From Draconibacterium aestuarii (lineage in GTDB: Bacteria > Bacteroidota > Bacteroidia > Bacteroidales > Prolixibacteraceae), in contig JAPOHD010000030.1 of assembly GCA_026671195.1 (NCBI GenBank), positions 119,719 to 183,718 of the forward strand: DNA of 64,000 bases, given 5' to 3'. The position numbers and the translations under genes were made by a program. The notes beneath the pieces were generated by a model. It made no database searches. It was not told where the DNA came from and worked only from the letters and a program-made list of their open reading frames with translations. Shown piece by piece: positions 13,114-22,733 of the stretch (the first letter of the stretch is position 1; each line of letters starts with the position of its first letter).

Positions 13114-14160
13114 TTATTTTGAATTAACCGCATTAAACAAAGCTTCAATGTTCTCGGGTGCAATATCGGGTAATACGGCTTCGTGACTGGGTGAAATAAT
13201 CAGCCCGGTCGGGAAAATTTCTTTTACTTCTTTTACGCGTTTTTCTATTTCAGCAGGAGTTCCTTTTACAAGTAAATACTGTGCATCAATACCTCCGCAA
13301 AATGCTGTTTTACCGGCAAAATGTTTGTGTACATTTTCCACACTCATTTCTGCTGCCAGCGCTTGTATGGGGTGAATAATATCGGCACCTGTTTCAACCA
13401 AATCTTCCACAATCGGGAAGATTGAACCACAGGAATGGTGCATCACTTTTAAACCGTAACTTTTGGCCTGATCGATGAGTTGTTTGGTTCCCGGCAACAC
13501 CATTTGCCGAATTAAATCCGGATCAAGCATTAAACCCGTTTGGCTGCCAAAATCGTTACCAATTAATACAACATCCAGGTATCCTTTGGTCGCTTCGTAA
13601 AATATTTCGTTTGCTTTTAAATAAAATTCCGTAATGCGATCGATCACAGCCTGAAACATATCCGGATTCATCAGCATAGTCATCAGTGCATGTTCCATTC
13701 CAAAAGCCGAGCAGGCATCCTGAAAATGAGCACTCCACATAATTCCCATGCGTGCATAGTTTTCATCCACGGCTTTTGTCCTTCGTTTTGCTTCTTCCCT
13801 GTCAAGGTATTTTGCCGGATCGGGCCAGTTAAATTTATCCACATCTGCCGGATTTTCATAATCTTCAAAAAATCCGGGTGCGGTTAATGTTCGTTCATCC
13901 GGCGTATCTAAATGGCTCACTTTCGCAAAATCAAATGCACAGGCAATATGATTTGAAGGGGCGTAATTATAAGGCACTTCAATGGGATAAATGTCATCGT
14001 CGATCACTTTTTTCAGTTCGTCTATTGAACTTACTCCAAAGTATTTTTTCAATGCCGGTTCAGCTGCCGGAACCGGTAATCCAAACCACGAGGCAGGCCG
14101 GTCAACAGGAGCATTTTCTATCGTTGCAAAAAATCGGTCTTTGTGTTTCATCGTTTTCAT
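13114..14160 (-). CDS. URO-D-fold (MtaA/CmuA-like) protein 1
   Basis: Uroporphyrinogen-decarboxylase superfamily protein of 348 residues, probably cytoplasmic, with function not established. It lacks the N-terminal RPVWxMRQAGRY block of true HemE. Its metal motif is H242-S-C244, but the third ligand position, Cys in MtaA, reads SPSHEA (His326), so it is a His-x-Cys...His variant. It is the last gene of PUL 2, one base after the SSS carrier, and pairs in context with URO-D-fold protein 2. It could be a corrinoid-dependent methyltransferase relative or an unknown sugar-derivative enzyme; no corrinoid-binding protein is in the window. Confidence 0.8.
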   Translation of the reverse strand: MKTMKHKDRFFATIENAPVDRPASWFGLPVPAAEPALKKYFGVSSIDELKKVIDDDIYPIEVPYNYAPSNHIACAFDFAKVSHLDTPDERTLTAPGFFEDYENPADVDKFNWPDPAKYLDREEAKRRTKAVDENYARMGIMWSAHFQDACSAFGMEHALMTMLMNPDMFQAVIDRITEFYLKANEIFYEATKGYLDVVLIGNDFGSQTGLMLDPDLIRQMVLPGTKQLIDQAKSYGLKVMHHSCGSIFPIVEDLVETGADIIHPIQALAAEMSVENVHKHFAGKTAFCGGIDAQYLLVKGTPAEIEKRVKEVKEIFPTGLIISPSHEAVLPDIAPENIEALFNAVNSK

Positions 14161-14161
14161 C

Positions 14162-15745
14162 TTAATGCCCGTTAAAAAAGAGATAAAATCCTACCATTAC
14201 AATAATTAGAAGAATCCACAATATCCAGACTTTTCGATCTGGTTTTGCAAGATTTGTAAATTCTAAAACATTTTCACTTTCCGATATTGCATTTTTATCG
14301 AAGATGACAATTACCCAGGTTAAAACAGCCAAAATCACAAAAATGAAAAACGAAAGTAATAAAAAGTGCGGCCACATTTCCCAATCGGGAAATACAAAAA
14401 GATACACAATGCCTGTTCCAATACTTATTACAGTACCAAACGAAAGCGCAAAATTAGCAGCCTTTTTTGTTGTACGTTTCCATAAAACCCCAAACAAGAA
14501 AACTACCGACATAGGCGGTGCTATAAAACCAAGAACAGCCTGAAATATATCGAATAGATTGAGCCCTTTAATGCTGTCGATGGCAAGCGTTAATAAAATG
14601 GCCAGAACCGCACCCACCAGTGTTACAATCCTTCCGATAGTAATAATTTGTTTTTGTGTGGCATCGGTCCTAATTTTTTTCACATAAATATCCATTGTAA
14701 AAACGGTACTCAGCGAATTTAATGCTGAGTCGATTGTGCTAACCAGCGCAGCAATTAAAACTGCCATAACAAGGCCGGTCATTCCTGCCGGAAAAAGTCG
14801 TGTAACCATGGTCATGTATGCTTCGTCCGGGTCTTGTAAATCGGGGAAAAGAATAAAACAAACAATGCCCGGAATTATGAACAAGGCCACATCCAGAATT
14901 TTTAGCCAGCCCGTAAAATTTGCTCCCAACTGACCTTGTTTTAAACTTTTAGCGCCAAGCACCGATTGCACCATCGATTGATCGGTACACCAAAACCAAA
15001 CTCCCATAATCGGATATCCTAACACAATGGCCAGCCATGGATAACTGGCGTCGTTCATGGGTCGCAATAAATTCCAATAATCGGCAGGAACGCTTTCGTA
15101 AACCGCCATTAATCCACCTGCCTTTTGAACTCCAACAACCGTTAAAATCAAGGATACGGCAATTAGCAACAACATTTGAAAAACATTGGTGTAAGCAACA
15201 GCTTTTAATCCGCCGGCGATGGTAAAAAATGCGGCAATAACAACCAGTACAATAACCGAAAGCCACATGGGCAGATTTAAAATTTGTCCAACCAGAATAC
15301 CACCTGCAAAAAGGGTTAATGCCAGCCACGATATAAGAATAGTAATCATCGTATACCAGGCCAGTATATTTCGTGTGGACTGCCCAAAACGTTTTCCCAT
15401 AAATTCGGGAAGTGTTAATACTTTAGCATGCAGATAACGCGGAGCAAATACGACAGCAAGCAGGAAAATAAATACAAAAGCATACCAGGCAAAGTTACCG
15501 GCCACAATACCGGTGGTGTAACCAATACTTGCAGAAGCAATTAACATGGAAGGGCCAACATTGGTTCCCCACATTGTTAATCCAATACTTCCCCACCCCA
15601 GCGAATGACCTGCAAGAAAAAGGTTCTCATCCGTTTCACGCTTTTTTATAAAACTTACCCAATACCCGATTCCTACCAAAATAATCAGGTAAACAACAAC
15701 AACAATAAAATCAATCGGCTTTAAAAAGCTGTAAATATTTTCCAT
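14162..15745 (-). CDS. Sodium:solute symporter (SSS family)
   Basis: Na+-coupled inner-membrane carrier of 527 residues with about 13-14 hydrophobic helices. It has SSS features such as AGHSLGWGSIGLTMWGTNVGP near the start, SWLALTLFAGG, the sodium-binding-type region GGLKAVAYTNVFQ, and VSTIDSALNSLSTVFTMDIY. It is translationally close to URO-D-fold protein 1 and lies 30 bp after the oxidoreductase gene, so it probably imports the monosaccharide or sugar acid those enzymes act on. The substrate is not deducible. Confidence 0.92.
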   Translation of the reverse strand: MENIYSFLKPIDFIVVVVYLIILVGIGYWVSFIKKRETDENLFLAGHSLGWGSIGLTMWGTNVGPSMLIASASIGYTTGIVAGNFAWYAFVFIFLLAVVFAPRYLHAKVLTLPEFMGKRFGQSTRNILAWYTMITILISWLALTLFAGGILVGQILNLPMWLSVIVLVVIAAFFTIAGGLKAVAYTNVFQMLLLIAVSLILTVVGVQKAGGLMAVYESVPADYWNLLRPMNDASYPWLAIVLGYPIMGVWFWCTDQSMVQSVLGAKSLKQGQLGANFTGWLKILDVALFIIPGIVCFILFPDLQDPDEAYMTMVTRLFPAGMTGLVMAVLIAALVSTIDSALNSLSTVFTMDIYVKKIRTDATQKQIITIGRIVTLVGAVLAILLTLAIDSIKGLNLFDIFQAVLGFIAPPMSVVFLFGVLWKRTTKKAANFALSFGTVISIGTGIVYLFVFPDWEMWPHFLLLSFFIFVILAVLTWVIVIFDKNAISESENVLEFTNLAKPDRKVWILWILLIIVMVGFYLFFNGH

Positions 15746-15775
15746 AGTTTAGTTTTCGATTAGTTTCTTCCGTTT

Positions 15776-16837
15776 TTATAGGTTAAATTCTTCTAATATA
15801 TTTTTGATTTTTACAGGTTGACCAGTTTCCAGCGATCGTTCCATCGCATTTAGTAGAGCGATCGTTCCAACACCTTCTTTCAGATCAGGGAATGCGGTTC
15901 TGCCACTATTAATTGATCGGGCAAAATATTCGAGGTAATTCTGGTACTCTCCCGCATGATGCGATCTTCCTTCGAAACGGAAATAATAATTTTCCTTATT
16001 CTCGAATGAAATTAATTTCTCTTCTCCCGAATTATCGGTAATGGCGTAATTTAAGTTGGGATAATCTCCCTGACTGCAACCATCGGTTCCACGAAGAATA
16101 CAAGTCATTCCGCTTTCCCTGACTGCTGGTTGCACCGGCGATGAATAAGTACCGCTAACACTTGCAATTCGCCCATCGTCGGCTTTAAAAATAAAGTGCA
16201 TGGTATCGGGATTTTTCAAACCACCTTTTTTCCCGTTCGGACTTAACATTCCGTAGCCCATAACTTCTTCAATATTTGGCAAATACCAGCGAATGAAGTC
16301 TACCGGGTGACTTAAACCCCCAAACAACCATTTAAAGCTTTTTTCAAGCGACCAGCCTTTTCCCAAAAACCAGCGATGATCGGCGTTGTAATTCGATTCA
16401 ATCGTTACCAGGTCACCAATTAAACCTGCTTCATAATCCAAACGCTGCCTTTTCATGGGTTCGAAAAAACGGGAACTTTGCCCAACAAAAACCGATGTTC
16501 CTGTTTTTTCCTGCAACTCCAATAAGGCTTTTGCTTCCGACAAATCGTTCAATAAAGGTTTGGTGCATATCACATGTTTTCCGTGCAGCAAGGCCTGTTT
16601 TATATGATTTGCATGCAAAAAATCGGGAGTATAAATTCCAATCGCGTCAATTTCCGGATCTTCCAACATGGCAGAATAATCGGTGGTATAATTTTCAAAC
16701 TGAAATTCTTTTGCCCTGGCCTTGCACAAGTCAATATTTAGATCGCAAATGGTTTTTAGCTCCCACATCTCACTGGCAAGCGCCGCCGACATGGTGCTCT
16801 GCCCTTCTCCTATTCCTAAAATACCTAGCTTTAACAT
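15776..16837 (-). CDS. Gfo/Idh/MocA family NAD(P)-dependent oxidoreductase
   Basis: Likely oxidises or reduces a sugar, sugar acid or inositol-like ring in the cytoplasm. The 353 residues start with a Rossmann fold (LKLGILGIGEGQS, a GxGxGxS variant of the nucleotide loop). The family EKP motif appears as CTKPL near residue 96. The C-terminal domain carries GGLSHPVDFIRWYLPNIEEV, where the His is a usual catalytic neighbour. It is 3 bp after URO-D-fold protein 2 and 30 bp before the SSS carrier, so they form one metabolic module. Confidence 0.88.
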   Translation of the reverse strand: MLKLGILGIGEGQSTMSAALASEMWELKTICDLNIDLCKARAKEFQFENYTTDYSAMLEDPEIDAIGIYTPDFLHANHIKQALLHGKHVICTKPLLNDLSEAKALLELQEKTGTSVFVGQSSRFFEPMKRQRLDYEAGLIGDLVTIESNYNADHRWFLGKGWSLEKSFKWLFGGLSHPVDFIRWYLPNIEEVMGYGMLSPNGKKGGLKNPDTMHFIFKADDGRIASVSGTYSSPVQPAVRESGMTCILRGTDGCSQGDYPNLNYAITDNSGEEKLISFENKENYYFRFEGRSHHAGEYQNYLEYFARSINSGRTAFPDLKEGVGTIALLNAMERSLETGQPVKIKNILEEFNL

Positions 16838-16840
16838 GTT

Positions 16841-17905
16841 TTATCTGTATTTTTCAACAATTTTAAGCGCTGTTTCAATGTCTTTTTCCAATTTAAAATC
16901 AATGTTTATATGCAAACCCTGATTCCCAACATTGTCTAAAAGCGGCTGCAATTCATCCAATGTTACCCAGTTTGCCATGATTGATTTTCCTCCGGCTAAT
17001 ATTCTTTTGTACAAATCGTACCAGCGCGGATCGCCTCCCTGTGGTTCGCCCACTCCGGGTGTCCATTGAACAGCGTTTAACTCTTCTATTTCAAGTATCG
17101 CATCCACATGACGCATGGCATCTACCCCATCGAGATGATAAAGCGTATAATCAATTTTCTGGGCTTGTTCGCGAAGATAAGGTTGTGCAAACCTACGGAA
17201 ATCGTCTTCCGAAATCATAAGCGAAATATCACTTTGGAGCTTGGAAACCTTGCCCGGTCCCCAAATGGAGAAATAACAAAATGCCATTTCATCTCCTTCG
17301 CGAATGATGTCGTAAATCCGGTCGAAAACCTGAAAATAGATATCATTCACTTTTTTCAATTGTTCTTCCAGCACTTCAGGCTGCATCATCATATCCATTA
17401 AAACATTGTCGGTTCCTTTCAAACTTGCCAGTGTATCCAGACCTTCAATTAAATCGGGGCATCCCACAAAGTAGTTTCCATTCGACAACGATTTACATTC
17501 CTTCAATAAATCCTGGTGAAGTTTCCACCATTTATTGTCTTCCTGCAATTCAATAGTACCATCAAAAACTGCATTTTCTTTTATCCAGATGGTATCTTCT
17601 CCCCCGTCCAGTTCGGCACCCAAACAAGCTGCCAGCGATCCAGGACCAAGGTGTGTATTTGCAACGGGTAAAATATCAGCTTTAAACGAACTTTTCGATA
17701 GCTGGTAATTCAGACTCTGTGCCCGCCATTCCGAATTGAACCACTGCTGATCCCAATCTTTTGCAGGCTGCGGAGCTTTTATTAATTCATGTGGTCTGCC
17801 ATCTTTTTCCAGGTGTTCCCACATCGAAATAATAATCCCTTTGTTGTTCCACCATTCGATATATCGTTTTTTCGATTCTTCCCAATTTGTTTTCCAGGTA
17901 TTCAT
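16841..17905 (-). CDS. URO-D-fold protein 2 (degenerate metal site)
   Basis: 354 residues, often seen annotated in databases as URO-D or corrinoid-associated protein; function unknown. The superfamily barrel is recognisable (NDIYFQVFDRIYDIIREGDEM, then LYHLDGVDAMRHVDAIL). At the position of the zinc His-x-Cys it reads H257-L-D259, and no Cys follows at the third ligand position, so a methyltransferase-type zinc site is absent. Together with protein 1 it flanks the Gfo/Idh/MocA enzyme and SSS carrier. It starts 58 bp after the GH31 gene. No signal peptide, so cytoplasmic. Confidence 0.72.
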   Translation of the reverse strand: MNTWKTNWEESKKRYIEWWNNKGIIISMWEHLEKDGRPHELIKAPQPAKDWDQQWFNSEWRAQSLNYQLSKSSFKADILPVANTHLGPGSLAACLGAELDGGEDTIWIKENAVFDGTIELQEDNKWWKLHQDLLKECKSLSNGNYFVGCPDLIEGLDTLASLKGTDNVLMDMMMQPEVLEEQLKKVNDIYFQVFDRIYDIIREGDEMAFCYFSIWGPGKVSKLQSDISLMISEDDFRRFAQPYLREQAQKIDYTLYHLDGVDAMRHVDAILEIEELNAVQWTPGVGEPQGGDPRWYDLYKRILAGGKSIMANWVTLDELQPLLDNVGNQGLHINIDFKLEKDIETALKIVEKYR

Positions 17906-17963
17906 ATTTGTTTCTCGCTAAGGCGCTGTAACGCCAAGATTATATTTAAGTTTTACTATTGTT

Positions 17964-20228
17964 TTAGTTCAGTAACTTTCCCAGGATACTTTTCTCTAAA
18001 CCTTCAAAATATTCATCAAAACTGATGGTTTCAGTCTTTTCAAAATCAAGATCATCGGTACTTTTAACGGGATGTGGATACACCGAAATTTCAGCACCTT
18101 CTTTTACCCAAACCGGCATTTCTTCCAGCGGCACTTTCACATCGTACAACCACTGATTTCCACTATTTTTCTCTCCTGTGAAAAGATTTACCCAGTTTCC
18201 TTCGGGAAGGTAAATGTCGCGGCAATTTTCATCGTTCATTACAGGTGCAACCAACATGTCGTCGCCAAAGAAATACTGATCGTCGATGTGCCAGCAAATT
18301 TTATCTTCGGGATAATGAGCCAACATGGCACGCAGCATTGGAAAACCACTCAGGGTTGTTTTTTTAGCCTGCTCCAGAATGTACGGCAAAAGTGCATAGC
18401 GTAACTTTAACCACTTACGCACAATTCCGGCAATGGCCGGGTATTCGTAAGGTTCGCGTTTTGATGTGCCGTGGTAGCGCAAATGCGATGAGAATACGCC
18501 AAACTGAGTCCAGCGCACGTACAAATTATCGGGGACTACCGAATTCATAAAATTAGGCAAACTGTGAAATCCGGGGACATCGTGGCTCCAAAAGCCAAAA
18601 CCCGAAAGTCCCAAATGCAAACCGCCTTTTAACGAACCGGCCATTCCATCCCAGGTGCAGGCAGCATCTCCTCCCCAATGCAAAGGATAACGCTGACAAC
18701 CGGCCCAACCGGCACGCGCCCAGACAATACCATTGCCGGTAGTTTCTTTTGTTATTTCAAAGGCCGCTTTCTGATAAAGCAAGGCATATAAATTGTTTAA
18801 TTTTTCGGGAGATAAAGATTGGTAATCGGCTTCCATGTGAATTTCTTCACCAAAATCGGTTTTAATACAAACCACTCCCATCTCGAGCAATTCTTTTAAC
18901 AAACCTTTGTACCAATCCGTGGCTTTCGTGCTTGTAAAATCAATAGTTCCCGCATAATCCAGCGCACTAAAATTTGAACCACCCTGCTTTTTCGATTCAC
19001 GCAGAGGTGCGATATAATTATTGGCTTTTGCTTCGTTCAATTGTTCTGCCTCGGCAGCCACATACGGCATTTGCCACAAACTAACTTTATAACCGTCGTT
19101 TCTCAAATCCTGGATAAATTTTTCCGGATCAGGAAAACGTTCCGGGTTAAATTTCCATTCGCAAAGCCAGTCGGTACGAAACCAGCCGGTATCCAAATGA
19201 ATCACATCGCACGGATAATCTTCATCTCTGAGGCGTTTGCAAATTGTATTCACTTCATCGGCAGAAAAATACGTCATTCGGCTCATCCAGGTTCCGTAGC
19301 TCCACAACGGGAGTTGAGTTGGAAACCCGGTAACCTGACGGTATCCGTATAATATTTCTTCAACTGAATCGCCACCAAACAGAAACAGGTCGATAGCCGG
19401 TTCTTCAATTAGTAATTGCACGGAACGCGACGAATGATCGGCCAGTGATATTTTACCATAAGCCGAAGTGTGCATAAAAACTCCATACATTTTACTCGAC
19501 AGGTAAAACGGAATATTTTTGTAAGTGCGGCGATTATTTACACCCTGACCGTCCTGATTTTTCATCTGCAGAGTTCTTCCTGAAAGATCCATTTTCGTGA
19601 AACGTTCGCCGGTTCCGGCAAAACATTCGTTAGCAGCCGCTTTAAACGAAATTGTACTCCTATGAATTCCTTTTTCGTTCGCAACATAAGCTATTGCAAA
19701 TGCATCGTGCCGCGCCGGAAAAAACTGGTCGTAAGCACTTATCTCAATTTTTTTATCCCCATCGGGATAGAATGTTGCTTCCAACGACTCCTGCGGTTCC
19801 GGTAACAAATCGCTCCAGAAATCGATTGGATAAGCTTCACGATTAAATTCGGCGCGAATGGTACCTTTATCATCTTTTACCAGCCAAACCGATTCGTTTT
19901 TTTCAAGCGATAATTGACTGATTTGAAGCGCAGAATCCAATTCAAGCATGAGCGAATCCGGCATTGACTCGCCTTCAAAAGCAGTGGCTACGCGAAGTAT
20001 TTTATCGCCATAAGCGCGAATACGCAATTGAAAACTCAGCGGTTTTATGGCTGTATCAGGTGAAATATCAATGGCTGTTTGTTGGCATTGAAATGGAAGA
20101 GTGACTAACACATCGGTACCATCTACCAAAATATCGGTGGGTTTACCAACTTTCCACAGGCGTTCCGAACCGTTTAATTCGGGATCAAAATCAAGAAAGT
20201 CAATCAGTTGGTAATTTGTTTGTTTCAT
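17964..20228 (-). CDS. GH31 alpha-xylosidase / alpha-glucosidase
   Basis: Retaining alpha-glycosidase of 754 residues, no signal peptide, so probably cytoplasmic. An N-terminal beta-sandwich (about 60-260) is followed by the barrel. The nucleophile is D458 in IKTDFGEE and the acid/base is D521 in WGGDAACTWDG. The KTDFGE form is the one seen in YicI-type alpha-xylosidases, so alpha-xylosidase is favoured, but alpha-glucosidase or sulfoquinovosidase-like activity cannot be excluded. It lies 82 bp after a GH2 gene and 58 bp before URO-D-fold protein 2. Confidence 0.9.
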   Translation of the reverse strand: MKQTNYQLIDFLDFDPELNGSERLWKVGKPTDILVDGTDVLVTLPFQCQQTAIDISPDTAIKPLSFQLRIRAYGDKILRVATAFEGESMPDSLMLELDSALQISQLSLEKNESVWLVKDDKGTIRAEFNREAYPIDFWSDLLPEPQESLEATFYPDGDKKIEISAYDQFFPARHDAFAIAYVANEKGIHRSTISFKAAANECFAGTGERFTKMDLSGRTLQMKNQDGQGVNNRRTYKNIPFYLSSKMYGVFMHTSAYGKISLADHSSRSVQLLIEEPAIDLFLFGGDSVEEILYGYRQVTGFPTQLPLWSYGTWMSRMTYFSADEVNTICKRLRDEDYPCDVIHLDTGWFRTDWLCEWKFNPERFPDPEKFIQDLRNDGYKVSLWQMPYVAAEAEQLNEAKANNYIAPLRESKKQGGSNFSALDYAGTIDFTSTKATDWYKGLLKELLEMGVVCIKTDFGEEIHMEADYQSLSPEKLNNLYALLYQKAAFEITKETTGNGIVWARAGWAGCQRYPLHWGGDAACTWDGMAGSLKGGLHLGLSGFGFWSHDVPGFHSLPNFMNSVVPDNLYVRWTQFGVFSSHLRYHGTSKREPYEYPAIAGIVRKWLKLRYALLPYILEQAKKTTLSGFPMLRAMLAHYPEDKICWHIDDQYFFGDDMLVAPVMNDENCRDIYLPEGNWVNLFTGEKNSGNQWLYDVKVPLEEMPVWVKEGAEISVYPHPVKSTDDLDFEKTETISFDEYFEGLEKSILGKLLN

Positions 20229-20310
20229 AGTTTAAAAAGTTGGAAGCTGGAAGTCGGAAGCACGAAGCTTTAAATCCGAAATCAAAAATCCGTTTTGTTA
20301 TCTATTATTT

Positions 20311-22725
20311 CTAATTCTTAGTTACTATTTCAATTTCATCTGTTTCAAGGCCCGAAGAAGTTGCTTTTAAACGAATCGTTCCGACCTCATTTTGCGCCTG
20401 AACAATGGCCAGACACATTCCGTTAAATGCTAAGCGTTCTTTAGCTTTAAAAGGCTCGTGGCTTGCCTGATAACCATTGTCAACACCGGCAATAAATCCG
20501 CATCCTTCTATTTCGAACTGAACAAGATTGTTTGCATTCGGAACCAGGTTACCGCCTTTATCCAGCACTTTTACTGTCACAAACGAAAGATCTTTTCCAT
20601 CGGCACTGATAACTGAACGATCCGCACTCAATTCAATTTTTGCAGCTTCACTGGCAGTATTTATCTGTTTTTCAAGCACCACTTCCCCATTTTTTCGGGT
20701 AACGGCTTTAATATTTCCTGATTGATATTTTACGCGCCACATGGCATGCAACTGATCCTGTGTTTTAGTTTGAACACCTTGAGATTCACCATTCACAAAC
20801 AATTCAACTTCATCGGCATTGTTGTAATAGGCCCAAACATCAACGGTTTGTCCTTCATTCCAGTTCCAGTGTGGGAACAAATGCAACATGGTTTTATCTG
20901 TCCACTCGCTTTGATAGAGGTAATACACATCTTTTGTAAATCCACATAAATCGATTACGCCGTAATACGAACTTTTTGTCGGCCACGGATACGGAACAGG
21001 TTCGCCAATAAAATCGAAACCCGACCAGATGAACATTCCCGAAATAAAATCGAGTTCTTTCACCATTTTCCAGGTTTCTTCGTGAGTAGCTCCCCAATAG
21101 GCATGTACATGATCGTAAGCCGAACAGGTAAAATCGGGGTTTGGATTTTTTATGGGAACATTATAGGCTTCCGGCCAAACCAAAATACTGTCGGAAGGCA
21201 TATTGTAGCTTCCACGCGAGGCAAAGGCCGACATATTTTCGCTGGCGATAATTGCCTCTCCGGGGAAACGTACCGGGAAAGTTGGATAATCTTTGTGTTT
21301 GTAGTTAAAACTCAAAACATCCAGGGCTTCACTCTGATAAATAAAGTTTTTATCCGGAATATTTTCGGTTAATGCACAGGTTACCGGACGTGAATCATCC
21401 AAAGCTTTTACGGTATTAACCAATTCAGGCGTAATCGTTAATCCGGTGGAATCGAACTGTTCGCGAATTTCGTTACCGATACTCCACACCATTACCGATG
21501 GGTGATTTCGGTCGCGTAATACCATGTCCTGCAAATCGCGAATGTGCCAGTCTTCCCAATCGTCGTTGTAATCGTGAGCCATTTTCTTTTTCGCCCATAC
21601 ATCAAAGGCTTCATCCATTACAAAAAAGCCCATTTGGTCGCATAAATCAAGTAATTCGGGTGCAGGAGGATTGTGCGCCATACGTATGGCATTGCAGCCC
21701 ATCTCTTTCAGAATTTCAAGTTGGCGTTGTGCAGCTCTGGTATTAAAAGCAGCACCAAGTGCTCCTAAATCGTGGTGTTGATTTACTCCTTTTAGCTTGA
21801 TATTCTCACCATTCAGAAAAAAACCTTTCTTGGCATCAAACGAAAAATCACGAATTCCAAAAGGTGTTTCGTACTCATCTATTCTTTTATTCTTACTGTA
21901 AATCTCAACTTTCGCATAGTACATATTGGGCGATTCAAAAGACCAGATTTGAGGAAAAGCAACCACAAAATTGTATTCATCGGTATAAGGATCTGATGCA
22001 ATTTCAACTTCACGTTCCTCTTCTTCCACAATAAAATCCTGGTCATTCATCACATACACTTTCACCGTAACTTTTTCATGTGCAGGGGTACTGTTTTTTA
22101 CCTGAAGCTGAACTTTTACGCGTGCTTCGTTGTGTTCAATATCGCTTGTTGTTACAAACGTTCCCCAATAATCGACATGCACTTTACCGGTACTAACAAG
22201 CCACACATTTCGGTAAATTCCGGAACCCGTGTACCAACGCGAATTGGGCTGAACACTGTTATCTACTTTCACCGCAATAACATTGGCTTCCTCTCCAAAA
22301 TTCAGATAAGGAGTAAGTTCATACCTGAATCCGATGTAACCAAAGGGACGTTTCCCCAAGTAATGACCATTAATCCAAACCTCGCTGTTTCGGTAAACGC
22401 CATCAAAATCAATGTAAAATGCTTTGTCCTTTTTACGTTCATCAATTTTGAATGATTTTCGGTACCATCCAATTCCGGCAGGTAATCCGCCTCCATCCTG
22501 TTGCGTTAAATGTTCTTCGCTGAACTCCCCCTCAATGCTCCAGTCGTGCGGTACATTTAGCTCGCGCCAATCGGCATCGTTAAAAGTTGGTTGAAAAGCC
22601 AGCGAGTCGTCACCGAGGAAAAACTTCCAGCCGGCATTAAAATCAGCAGTTATCCGGGCAGGTTCTTTTTTCGAACACGCTACCAACAAAAACAAACTAA
22701 AAAGGATTAGGATTGAGTTTTTCAT
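20311..22725 (-). CDS. GH2 lipoprotein, probable beta-galactosidase
   Basis: 804 residues with lipobox LLVAC (Cys17), so envelope-anchored. It shows the GH2 order: sugar-binding domain (FNAGWKFFLGDD, NVPHDWSIEG), immunoglobulin-like domain, TIM barrel, then Ig-like C-terminal domains (DUF4982 and invasin-like, VTVKVLDKGGNLVPNA). The acid/base is E419 in SIGNEI and the nucleophile is E496 in ASENMSAF. This BgaA/BoGH2-like arrangement is typical of Bacteroidota beta-galactosidases in PULs; beta-glucuronidase or mannosidase is less likely. The gene is 8 bp after the GH43-type lipoprotein gene. Confidence 0.9.
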   Translation of the reverse strand: MKNSILILFSLFLLVACSKKEPARITADFNAGWKFFLGDDSLAFQPTFNDADWRELNVPHDWSIEGEFSEEHLTQQDGGGLPAGIGWYRKSFKIDERKKDKAFYIDFDGVYRNSEVWINGHYLGKRPFGYIGFRYELTPYLNFGEEANVIAVKVDNSVQPNSRWYTGSGIYRNVWLVSTGKVHVDYWGTFVTTSDIEHNEARVKVQLQVKNSTPAHEKVTVKVYVMNDQDFIVEEEEREVEIASDPYTDEYNFVVAFPQIWSFESPNMYYAKVEIYSKNKRIDEYETPFGIRDFSFDAKKGFFLNGENIKLKGVNQHHDLGALGAAFNTRAAQRQLEILKEMGCNAIRMAHNPPAPELLDLCDQMGFFVMDEAFDVWAKKKMAHDYNDDWEDWHIRDLQDMVLRDRNHPSVMVWSIGNEIREQFDSTGLTITPELVNTVKALDDSRPVTCALTENIPDKNFIYQSEALDVLSFNYKHKDYPTFPVRFPGEAIIASENMSAFASRGSYNMPSDSILVWPEAYNVPIKNPNPDFTCSAYDHVHAYWGATHEETWKMVKELDFISGMFIWSGFDFIGEPVPYPWPTKSSYYGVIDLCGFTKDVYYLYQSEWTDKTMLHLFPHWNWNEGQTVDVWAYYNNADEVELFVNGESQGVQTKTQDQLHAMWRVKYQSGNIKAVTRKNGEVVLEKQINTASEAAKIELSADRSVISADGKDLSFVTVKVLDKGGNLVPNANNLVQFEIEGCGFIAGVDNGYQASHEPFKAKERLAFNGMCLAIVQAQNEVGTIRLKATSSGLETDEIEIVTKN

Positions 22726-22733
22726 CGCTATTG